In this document: one piece after another, positions 52,856 through 60,582 of the stretch
Numbering within the stretch: position 1 is the first letter of the stretch
Layout: every line of letters begins with the position of its first letter
Source: Ignavibacteria bacterium
Lineage (GTDB): Bacteria; Bacteroidota; Ignavibacteria; Tepidaquicellales; Tepidaquicellaceae
Reading direction: 5' to 3'
Assembly: GCA_016929695.1 (NCBI GenBank)
Contig: JAFGII010000114.1
Location: 1 to 64,000 of the forward strand
DNA: 64,000 nt
Position numbers and translations under genes: made by a program
Notes under the pieces: generated by a model
The model's database searches: none
What the model was told of the DNA's origin: nothing
The model's input: the letters and a program-made list of their open reading frames with translations, nothing else

Positions 52856-54094
52856 TTATAATACTTTTGTTCTGAATCTATAGTTGTTCATTACAAGCCC
52901 AAGCATTAACAGAAATGTAAGTAACGATGATACACCGTAACTTACAAGCGGAAGCGGTATTCCAATAACCGGCATAATACCGATTGTCATTCCGACATTA
53001 ATAAGTAAATGTATAAGGAATAATCCTCCGATGCTGACTGTTATAAGAGACAGATAACTGTTGGCAGATGTCACGCCAGCATACAGTATTCTTATTATTA
53101 GGACAGTATAAAGCAATATAAGAAGAACCGCACCGATAAAACCAAATTCCTCACCTATCATACAGAATATAAAATCAGTCCATTGTTCCGGAATAAATCT
53201 TAACTGAGTCTGTGTCCCCTGTAAAAATCCTTTCCCGAACAATCCGCCTGAACCGATTGCTACTTTCGACTGGATAACATTATACCCACTTGCAAGGGGA
53301 TCTGTTGCAGGGTCAATTACCGCCAGTATCCTTTTCTGCTGGTATATTTCAAGTCTGGAAAATAGGAAATTAACTGAAAACCCAGCGATTATATTTACCG
53401 CAAGCACTATGAGCGAGGCAAAAAGATTCCTCTTGAAAAAAAATAATGATACCGCTACTAATACCAGTGCTATATAGGATAAAAAGGGATTAAAAAATGC
53501 AAGTACCGCAACAATTATTGGAGTGATTAATGAGAAAAGCATAAATGGAGACAAACCTGCACCCCAATATATCGGTAGCAGCATTGCAAGAAAAATGATT
53601 GCAGTCCCCGTATCATTCTGAAGTTTTATCAGTAATGTCGGCAGTATTACGAAAGCGGACGCTTTCATTAAAACAGGCAACTCGTTTATGTCTTTTCTTT
53701 CATTGCCTTTATTCAGATAAAATGATACTGCGAGTATTGTTGCCATTTTTGCGAATTCTGATGGCTGTATGCCGTATCCGGCAATGTAAAACCAGCTCTT
53801 GTTACCGTTTATTGTTTTCCCGACAAGTAATACAAGAACAAGTAGTATTATAGCAAATCCGTATATGTAATATGATGTTAATGCAATATATCTCGGCTGA
53901 ATATAACTTACAGTAATAACAATTATGAATCCGGCTATCGCAAAGATTAACTGTTTTGTAAAGAAATCTATATCGGATGTATTGCCGTGAGTTGCACTAT
54001 ATATAGAGATTATGCCGAGCGCCGTTATTAATAATGCCAAAATCAGCGTCAGGATATCAAATTTTTCGAATATTTTAAATTTCTTATTTTTCAA
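52856..54094 (-). CDS. rodA: rod shape-determining protein RodA (SEDS glycosyltransferase)
   Basis: Inner-membrane peptidoglycan polymerase of the elongasome. About ten hydrophobic helices are visible over 412 residues, with SEDS signatures such as FYIAGYGIQPSEFAKMATIL, FIPEQWTDFIFCMIGEEFGF and GIPLPLVSYGVSSLLTFLLM (landmarks). It pairs with PBP2 (mrdA), whose stop overlaps its start by 4 bases. pyrF follows after 2 bases. The first 25 residues (KNKKFKIFEKFDIL) precede the first helix. Confidence 0.96.
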   Translation of the reverse strand: MKNKKFKIFEKFDILTLILALLITALGIISIYSATHGNTSDIDFFTKQLIFAIAGFIIVITVSYIQPRYIALTSYYIYGFAIILLVLVLLVGKTINGNKSWFYIAGYGIQPSEFAKMATILAVSFYLNKGNERKDINELPVLMKASAFVILPTLLIKLQNDTGTAIIFLAMLLPIYWGAGLSPFMLFSLITPIIVAVLAFFNPFLSYIALVLVAVSLFFFKRNLFASLIVLAVNIIAGFSVNFLFSRLEIYQQKRILAVIDPATDPLASGYNVIQSKVAIGSGGLFGKGFLQGTQTQLRFIPEQWTDFIFCMIGEEFGFIGAVLLILLYTVLIIRILYAGVTSANSYLSLITVSIGGLFLIHLLINVGMTIGIMPVIGIPLPLVSYGVSSLLTFLLMLGLVMNNYRFRTKVL

Positions 54095-55884
54095 TCTCTT
54101 ATTTCGGGTGATTCATTTAATTCTGAATAAACGTCTTCACTGTAATTGCTTAAATATCTGACCATAATTGCCGCAGCTAACGGAGCCGCGAATTCATTTC
54201 CCCAGCCTTGATTCTCTCCCAGCACACATACAGCTATTTGCGGATTGTCGAAAGGAGCAAAACCCACAAACCAGGAGTGATTATTCCCTTTTGTGTTCTG
54301 CGCTGTTCCCGTTTTGCCTGCAAGTGAGTATCCGCCTGACTTTACATTTCGCGCAGTCCCGCTACCACCGTTGACTACAAGGTACATTCCCCTTTTGACT
54401 GCCTGAAAATATGAGGCGGGTAATTCAATTTTCCGCTGTTTAATCTCAACTATTTCGTCTTTACCCGTATTGAGATTTTTTATCTGTCGGACTAGATGAG
54501 GATTCGAATATATCCCGTTCATACAAATAGCAGATGTATATGCCACCATCTGAACAGGTGACACTCCGAGTTCGCCCTGCCCGATTCCTAAACTTACAAG
54601 CAGTCCCTTTCCCCATTTGCCTTCGCCATAAACTTTATCGAAATATTCCGTCGAAGGTACCAGTCCGCTTGTTTCTCCCGGCAGATCTATACCCGTCTTT
54701 GTACCAAAACCGAACATTTTAGAATATTTATTGTAATTGTCAAGTCCTATCATCAATGCCAATTTATAAAAGAAAACATTTGCCGATACTTCAAGCGCCT
54801 TTACAACACTGATAGGACCATACGAACCGTGGTCACTCCAAGTTCTGCCGCCGTAGGTAAATGAACCACCGCAGGAAATGGTTGAGCCCGGAGTTATTTT
54901 GCCCGAACCCATTCCAGCCATTGCCATCATCATTTTCCAGGTAGAGCCCGGGGGATATCTGGTTTGAATTACACGGTTGAACATCGGAAAATTGGGATTA
55001 CTGAATAATGCCGCTATTGTCTCGTTGTCTTTCTCACCTGAAAATATTGTCAAATCAAAATCCGGTTTTGATACAAGAGCTAATATTTCCCCGTTGTTCG
55101 GATTCATAACAACTATTGCACCTCTCCTCCCGCCAAGCAGTCGCTCGCAGTAATTCTGCAGTTCTGAGTCTATCGTCAGATATAAATCAGACCCGTTCAG
55201 GGATTTTATATCGTCCCTACCTTCATTGTAACTGCCGAGAATTTTTCCGTTTACGTCGGCTGTAACCAACTTCACGCCTTTCTCACCTCTTAATTGCAGT
55301 TCGTAATATTTTTCCAGCCCTGTTATTCCTACTAAATCACCCTGTCTGTAGTAGTCGCCTTCCTGTTTTTCCAGCATCGCATCGCTTATTTCACCGATAT
55401 ATCCAAAAATGTGCGAGCCCCGATAATTTATCGGGTAATTCCTGATTGATTCAATTTTGTAATCCACACCGGGAAATATTTCCCTGTTCTCTTCTAAATA
55501 TGATATTGCTCTGAATTCTATTCTCCGTTTTATTATTATCGGATTAAATCTGTTTGTTCCCTGCGGTTTGTCAATTAATTCACCTATTCGTATTGTATCT
55601 TCGTCTATTAGTTTCCCTACCTCGGATATTTTGTTCCTGTCAAATTTTTTCGGTATTATTGTCAAAGCATATGACGGAAGGTTGTCAACAACAATTTTAT
55701 TTTTATTGTCCAACATTAATCCTCTCGGCGGAGTAACTTCGATTTTCCTAATGGAATTCTTTCTGGATTCGAGTCCGTATTCCATCTGGTCAATAATTTG
55801 CAGTTTATATAACCTTCCAGCCAGAAGGAAAAAAACTGAAAGACAGATTATTATTATAGTATATTTTTTTCCCTTGCCGTCCAT
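54091..55884 (-). CDS. mrdA: penicillin-binding protein 2 (peptidoglycan transpeptidase)
   Basis: The transpeptidase that cross-links peptidoglycan made by RodA during side-wall growth. A short cytoplasmic tail and TM anchor (YTIIIICLSVFFLLAGRLY) lead to the N-terminal pedestal/dimerisation domain. The transpeptidase domain has the active Ser in YPPGSTWKMM (SxxK), the SxN motif in ALEVSANVFFY and LAGKTGTAQN (KTG). 597 residues is normal. The gene order mreB-mreC-mreD-mrdA-rodA is the standard shape operon. It ends overlapping rodA by 4 bases. Confidence 0.96.
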   Translation of the reverse strand: MDGKGKKYTIIIICLSVFFLLAGRLYKLQIIDQMEYGLESRKNSIRKIEVTPPRGLMLDNKNKIVVDNLPSYALTIIPKKFDRNKISEVGKLIDEDTIRIGELIDKPQGTNRFNPIIIKRRIEFRAISYLEENREIFPGVDYKIESIRNYPINYRGSHIFGYIGEISDAMLEKQEGDYYRQGDLVGITGLEKYYELQLRGEKGVKLVTADVNGKILGSYNEGRDDIKSLNGSDLYLTIDSELQNYCERLLGGRRGAIVVMNPNNGEILALVSKPDFDLTIFSGEKDNETIAALFSNPNFPMFNRVIQTRYPPGSTWKMMMAMAGMGSGKITPGSTISCGGSFTYGGRTWSDHGSYGPISVVKALEVSANVFFYKLALMIGLDNYNKYSKMFGFGTKTGIDLPGETSGLVPSTEYFDKVYGEGKWGKGLLVSLGIGQGELGVSPVQMVAYTSAICMNGIYSNPHLVRQIKNLNTGKDEIVEIKQRKIELPASYFQAVKRGMYLVVNGGSGTARNVKSGGYSLAGKTGTAQNTKGNNHSWFVGFAPFDNPQIAVCVLGENQGWGNEFAAPLAAAIMVRYLSNYSEDVYSELNESPEIRD

Positions 55885-55886
55885 AA

Positions 55887-56393
55887 TTAATAAGAACTCC
55901 TTAACTGCATTCTATTCGGTATGAGTATGTATATAGTACTAACCAGTAACGTGTATGCTGCAGTAGGCAAAACATATATATACATAATTTCTGAGATATT
56001 ATGTATTGAAGATGCAGTTAAAAAATAAATTTGAAAATAAATAAAACTAGAAATAATGCTTATTACAGTAATCAGAATGATAAAATGTTTTTTGGGCAGG
56101 ACTTTTTCTTTATCTTTCTGTTCCCTAAAAAATCCCGATGCAAATCCCATTATTGTATATATAAGGGCAAGCAATCCGAGGAATGACCCCGCCATAATAT
56201 CCAGTATTAAACCTGCAAAAAAGCCTGATAACATTGCTTCTATTTTACCCCTTTTGATTCCCATCAGAACAATCCCTATCAAAACAAGGTCGGGAACTAT
56301 GTTGTATTCTGATATAGCTATCAGCCAGATAAATGTATTCTGAATAATTATAAGCATTATAAGCAATATGTAATATTTCAGTATCCTGAACAA
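55887..56393 (-). CDS. mreD: rod shape-determining protein MreD
   Basis: A 168-residue inner-membrane protein with about five hydrophobic helices (ILKYYILLIMLIIIQNTFIWL, IVPDLVLIGIVLMGIKRG, FFAGLILDIMAGSFLGLLAL, FIILITVISIISSFIYF and others), which link MreC to the other elongasome parts. The identity rests on size, topology, the Asp-rich PDLVLIG phrase and the position between mreC and mrdA, with 2-base gaps on each side. Sequence conservation in MreD is low, so the context is important evidence. Confidence 0.9.
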   Translation of the reverse strand: MFRILKYYILLIMLIIIQNTFIWLIAISEYNIVPDLVLIGIVLMGIKRGKIEAMLSGFFAGLILDIMAGSFLGLLALIYTIMGFASGFFREQKDKEKVLPKKHFIILITVISIISSFIYFQIYFLTASSIHNISEIMYIYVLPTAAYTLLVSTIYILIPNRMQLRSSY

Positions 56394-56395
56394 AT

Positions 56396-57220
56396 TTATT
56401 TTTTGTATGTATTCTCAAGTTCAAGTTTTTCCTGCACCGGCTGATATTTTAATACGAACGCCTCTTCAATTGATTCAAAGTTTACAGATGGTGTAAGAAC
56501 GATTTTTTTAAATAAATTATCCAGATTTCCTACTTCAGCCGTGATTCCAACCGGAATACCCGAAGGGAAATAACTGCTGTATTCTGATGTTATGAATATA
56601 TCACCGGGATTCACATCAGCATTCTTCAGTATATTTTTCACCATAAGATTTCCCATACCGTCATAGTATAATATTCCGTCTATTCTTGTCCTCTGATTCT
56701 TTACTGTTATTTTTAAATCGTCATTCAGCAGTATCTGCACGATTGAAAATTTTCCCGATGTTAATACTACACGCCCTACGAGTCCTTCATCAGTGATAAC
56801 AGGCATATTAGGAGTTATTCCGTCTGATTCTCCGGCATCTATTGTGATTGTATTTCGGGTTTGAATTAAAGATTTATTGATTATTCTTGCACTTACAAGC
56901 GGAAGGCTTACTCTGTTTTTAAAATCAAGCATACTTATCAATCTCAGATTTTCCGATTTCATTTCTTTCAGCGAAGCAATTTCATTTGAAAGTTTTATGT
57001 TTGCTTCTCTCAAAAATTTATTTTCGTTTTCTATTTCAAAAACATTCGGTATGAGAGATATTCCGCTCTGAAATGTACCCAGAGTTGTAACAGCAACAGC
57101 CCTGAGAAATCTAACCTGTGAGTTGTCGTTGCGAAACAATAGATACAATGATATACAAACCAAAAGAGCCAGTAAGATATACTCTTTTATTTCTAATAAA
57201 AAAATCCCGAATTTCTTCAT
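56396..57220 (-). CDS. mreC: rod shape-determining protein MreC
   Basis: A 274-residue periplasmic protein anchored by one N-terminal helix (YILLALLVCISLYLLF). A coiled coil follows (ENENKFLREANIKLSNEIASLKEMKSEN, residues about 60-90, landmark). The double beta-barrel domain has phrases ITIDAGESDGITPNMPVITDEGLVG and the GIPVGITAEVGN loop. MreC forms filaments that regulate PBP2. Ends 2 bases before mreD; starts 10 bases after mreB. Confidence 0.94.
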   Translation of the reverse strand: MKKFGIFLLEIKEYILLALLVCISLYLLFRNDNSQVRFLRAVAVTTLGTFQSGISLIPNVFEIENENKFLREANIKLSNEIASLKEMKSENLRLISMLDFKNRVSLPLVSARIINKSLIQTRNTITIDAGESDGITPNMPVITDEGLVGRVVLTSGKFSIVQILLNDDLKITVKNQRTRIDGILYYDGMGNLMVKNILKNADVNPGDIFITSEYSSYFPSGIPVGITAEVGNLDNLFKKIVLTPSVNFESIEEAFVLKYQPVQEKLELENTYKK

Positions 57221-57230
57221 TTAATCAAAA

Positions 57231-58247
57231 TTACCGTTTCAGCATACATTTCTTATAATAATTAAGGTCCTCCAGTACTTTACCTGTTCCTCTTACAACA
57301 GCAGTAAGCGGGTCTTCGGCAATATGAACAGGTACACCGGTTTCTACTTTAATTCTTTCGTCAAGTCCCTGAAGCAGTGCGCCACCGCCCGTGAGGAATA
57401 TTCCTCTGCTGAGTATGTCGGATGAAAGTTCAGGTGCGGTTTTTTCCAGCGCGACTTTAATGGATTCAATCATCTGGGTCACAGTCGGATTTAATGATTC
57501 CCTTATTTCGATTGAACTGACCTCTGTTAATTTAGGAACTCCCGCAACCAAATCCCGACCTTTGACCTCGATTATGACTTCCTCCTCTAAAGGCATCACC
57601 GAACCTGCCTGATGCTTTATATCTTCAGCGGTTCTTTCACCAATCAGCATGTTCTGATTCGACCTGAAGAATCTTATGATTGCATCTGTCAATTCATCAC
57701 CTGCTGTTTTTATAGAAACTACATTTGTAATTCCTGATAATGCTATTACGGCAATTTCGGTTGTACCTCCGCCTATATCTACTATCATATTTCCGTAAGG
57801 TGCGTGTACGTCGAGTCCTATCCCGATTGCAGCCGCCATCGGTTCGGATATTAAATGAACCTCTTTTGCTCCTACGTGCTCAGCTGTATCTCTTACTGCA
57901 CGTTTCTCAACTTCGGTTATTCCGCTTGGAACACATACTACTATCTTTCGAGCGGGAAATATTCCCGGTGTTATTTTCTTTATGAATTCTTTAATCATTA
58001 TTTCCGCCATCTCGAAATCGGCAATCACTCCGTCGCGCATCGGTCTGATTGTGTTCAACTCTTTGTGTACTTTTCCTACCATCTTTTTCGCTTCGGCTCC
58101 TAATGCAATTATCTTTCTCGAATTTACGTCATAAGTTACAATAGAGGGCTCGTCTAAAACGATTCCTTTTCCCCTCATATATATAAGGGTGTTCGCTGTT
58201 CCAAGATCAATTGCTATATCATTTGATAACAATCCAAATAACGGCAT
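57231..58247 (-). CDS. mreB: rod shape-determining protein MreB
   Basis: Actin-like ATPase that guides side-wall synthesis under the inner membrane. The 338 residues have the actin-fold signatures: IAIDLGTANTLIYMRGKGIV (phosphate 1), IVDIGGGTTEIAVIALSG (phosphate 2), FLTGGGALLQGLDE (adenosine) and the catalytic-loop VVCVPSGITEVEKRAVRDTAE. The N-terminus MPLFGLLSNDIAIDLG is short, as in typical MreB. It lies 31 bases after purH and 10 before mreC. Its presence predicts rod or curved cells. Confidence 0.97.
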   Translation of the reverse strand: MPLFGLLSNDIAIDLGTANTLIYMRGKGIVLDEPSIVTYDVNSRKIIALGAEAKKMVGKVHKELNTIRPMRDGVIADFEMAEIMIKEFIKKITPGIFPARKIVVCVPSGITEVEKRAVRDTAEHVGAKEVHLISEPMAAAIGIGLDVHAPYGNMIVDIGGGTTEIAVIALSGITNVVSIKTAGDELTDAIIRFFRSNQNMLIGERTAEDIKHQAGSVMPLEEEVIIEVKGRDLVAGVPKLTEVSSIEIRESLNPTVTQMIESIKVALEKTAPELSSDILSRGIFLTGGGALLQGLDERIKVETGVPVHIAEDPLTAVVRGTGKVLEDLNYYKKCMLKR

Positions 58248-58278
58248 AATTTATTATATTATATTTCTAAAAATTTTT

Positions 58279-59796
58279 TCAATGTTTAAAATGTCTGATT
58301 CCGGTGAATATCATTACAAGATTATGTTTGTCCGCTGCTTTGATTACTTCATCGTCTCTTACCGAGCCGCCCGGCTGAATTACGCACTCAGCTCCTGTTT
58401 CCGACAGTACCTCTATTGAATCGGCAAACGGGAAAAAGGCATCGGAAGCAACTATACTTCCTTTTAAATTCAGTCCGAACTGAACGGATTTCATTATTGC
58501 AATTTTTGTCGAGTCAACCCGTGAAGGCTGTCCGCCGCCTATTCCCAGCGTTCTGCCGTCTTTAACAAACACTACGGCATTTGACTTAGTATGTTTTACT
58601 ACTTTAAATGCGAATAATGCATCTTTCAGCATCGCTTCATCGGGTTTCCTAACTGTAACAAATTTCAGTTCTTTCTCATTGAATACAATATTGTCTTTTT
58701 TCTGATACAAGTACCCGCCAGTAATTCTTTTTAAATCAAATTTATTTTCAAAGAACCTGAATTCTATTAATCTTCTGTTTTTCTTTTTACTTAACAGCTC
58801 AAATGCATCTTTTTCAAATTCCGGAGCCAGTATTATTTCAGTAAACAATTTATCAACTTCCTGAGAAGTTTTAAAGTCTAAATTTCTGTTGAAAATTATT
58901 ATTCCGCCGAAGGGAGATTCTGTATCGGTTTCAAATGCTGTTGTATATGAATCGGTTAAGTTCTCCCTGACCGCTATTCCGCAAGGATTTCCGTGCTTTA
59001 CTATTACTGTTGCGGGTAAATCGTATCTGAATTCGTTTATTATTGACAATGCGGCTTCTATGTCCAGCAAGTTGTTGTATGATATTTCCTTGCCGTGCAG
59101 CACTTTGAATATTTCGTCAAAATTTTCTTTGTATAATAATGCATACTGATGGGGATTCTCACCGTATCTTAAATGTCTTGTCTCTTTCAAGTGTATGAAT
59201 TCGGGTTGTGAGTCGCCTTTCAACAATTTGAAATAATTTGATATTGCAATGTCGTATTCAGCAGCAATTCTGAATGCTTCAGATGAATATCTCATAAGTG
59301 CTGCACCGGATATGTTATTGTCATTATCATATTCTTTCAGATAATCACTGTACTGCTCAGGATTCGTAAGGATTGCAACATATTTATGATTCTTTGCTGC
59401 GGCTCTGATTAAGCTTACTCCGCCGATGTCTATCTTTTCAATTGCTTCGGTATGAGTAACTCCGGGTTTTGATATTGTTTCCTGAAACGGATAGAGATTT
59501 ACAACAACGAGGTCAATACAGGGCAGATTGTTCGCCGACATATCTTTTGCGTGTGAATTATTTTCCCTGTCGGCAAGTATCCCACCGAATATTATCGGAT
59601 TGAGTGTCTTTACCCTGCCGCCGAGTATCTCGGGAAACCCGGTAAGTTCATCAACCTTATTTACTTCGACTCCGTTTTCCTTCAAATGCTTATAAGTACC
59701 GCCTGTTGATATTATATTGAAATTTCTTTTTACAAGTTCTTTTGTAAAATCAAGAATTCCGTCCTTTTTATATACGCTTATTAATGCTGTTTTCAT
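58279..59796 (-). CDS. purH: bifunctional AICAR transformylase / IMP cyclohydrolase
   Basis: Carries out the last two steps of purine synthesis, from AICAR to IMP. The N-terminal MGS-like cyclohydrolase domain has ALISVYKKDGILDFTKEL and STGGTYKHLKENG, and NLYPFQ lies near residue 105. The C-terminal transformylase domain includes the active-site VKHGNPCGIAV and DTESPFGGIIIFN. Length (505) is normal. purN precedes it by 3 bases, and mreB follows after 31 bases, so the purine genes open a transcript that leads into the shape genes. Confidence 0.97.
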   Translation of the reverse strand: MKTALISVYKKDGILDFTKELVKRNFNIISTGGTYKHLKENGVEVNKVDELTGFPEILGGRVKTLNPIIFGGILADRENNSHAKDMSANNLPCIDLVVVNLYPFQETISKPGVTHTEAIEKIDIGGVSLIRAAAKNHKYVAILTNPEQYSDYLKEYDNDNNISGAALMRYSSEAFRIAAEYDIAISNYFKLLKGDSQPEFIHLKETRHLRYGENPHQYALLYKENFDEIFKVLHGKEISYNNLLDIEAALSIINEFRYDLPATVIVKHGNPCGIAVRENLTDSYTTAFETDTESPFGGIIIFNRNLDFKTSQEVDKLFTEIILAPEFEKDAFELLSKKKNRRLIEFRFFENKFDLKRITGGYLYQKKDNIVFNEKELKFVTVRKPDEAMLKDALFAFKVVKHTKSNAVVFVKDGRTLGIGGGQPSRVDSTKIAIMKSVQFGLNLKGSIVASDAFFPFADSIEVLSETGAECVIQPGGSVRDDEVIKAADKHNLVMIFTGIRHFKH

Positions 59797-59799
59797 TAT

Positions 59800-60393
59800 T
59801 TATCTATTAAATTCCTTTTCCAATTTCGATATTATTAAAGGATAATATTTATGTTCATATCTCAAAACCTTTTTTTGTAAACTGTATTCATCATCATTTT
59901 CATCAACTTCAATGCATTTCTGAAATATGATTTTACCTCTATCATACTCTGCATTAACATAATGCACGGTTATTCCGGTTACTTTCACGCCTGCTTCTAT
60001 TACCGCTTTGTGGACATTTATTCCGTACATTCCCTTTCCACCAAATAAGGGAAGCAGGGCAGGATGTATATTTACAATACGGTTATAATAATGCCTTACA
60101 ACTTCTTCAGGCAGCATTTTCATATATCCTGCAAGCGCTATAAAATCAATTTCATTCTCTTTTAGTATCTGCAGAAATTTTGTGGCGTATTCTCTTTCAT
60201 TCAATTCCGGATATACTTTTCTGCTTATGTGCATCACATTCACTCCGTATCTGCGTGCAATTTTAACTGCACCACATCCGGAATTATTTGTAATTAATAA
60301 TTTTATTCTCGACTCTATCTGTCCTTTGCCGCAGGCTTTCAGAATAGCTTCGAAATTACTTCCTGTTCCTGAAGCAAATACCGAAATATCCAA
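59800..60393 (-). CDS. purN: phosphoribosylglycinamide formyltransferase
   Basis: Transfers formyl from 10-formyl-THF to GAR in purine synthesis. Landmarks are FASGTGSNFEAIL, LAGYMKMLPEEVV, the catalytic NIHPALLPLF with GGKGMYGINVH, and the Asp in VNAEYDRGKIIF. The GGKGMYG loop is the Bacteroidota-style variant. I place the start at TTG 60393 (197 aa, MDISVFASG), because the longer reading from TTG 60417 only adds a hydrophobic MLNILFLI with no family match. No ATG exists in between. purH begins 3 bases after its stop. Confidence 0.92.
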   Translation of the reverse strand: MDISVFASGTGSNFEAILKACGKGQIESRIKLLITNNSGCGAVKIARRYGVNVMHISRKVYPELNEREYATKFLQILKENEIDFIALAGYMKMLPEEVVRHYYNRIVNIHPALLPLFGGKGMYGINVHKAVIEAGVKVTGITVHYVNAEYDRGKIIFQKCIEVDENDDEYSLQKKVLRYEHKYYPLIISKLEKEFNR

Positions 60394-60582
60394 TATTAAA
60401 AATAATATATTTAACAAAAATAACTAATTAGGCAGGTATATTCAATTAAGAAGTATGAATTAAGAATTTAGAACAAAAGCAGAAAAAATCGAATAATTTA
60501 TTAATAATGCGTAAATATTAGATGTAATGTATGAAGAAATACTTCTGAGCATTTATGTATAAAATTTCATATCCCAGCACTT

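Noticed and set aside
60394-60417. Longer purN start at TTG 60417
   Set aside because: The added residues are a hydrophobic run not found in PurN, and the family N-terminus (ISVFASGTGSN) begins close to the later TTG at 60393.
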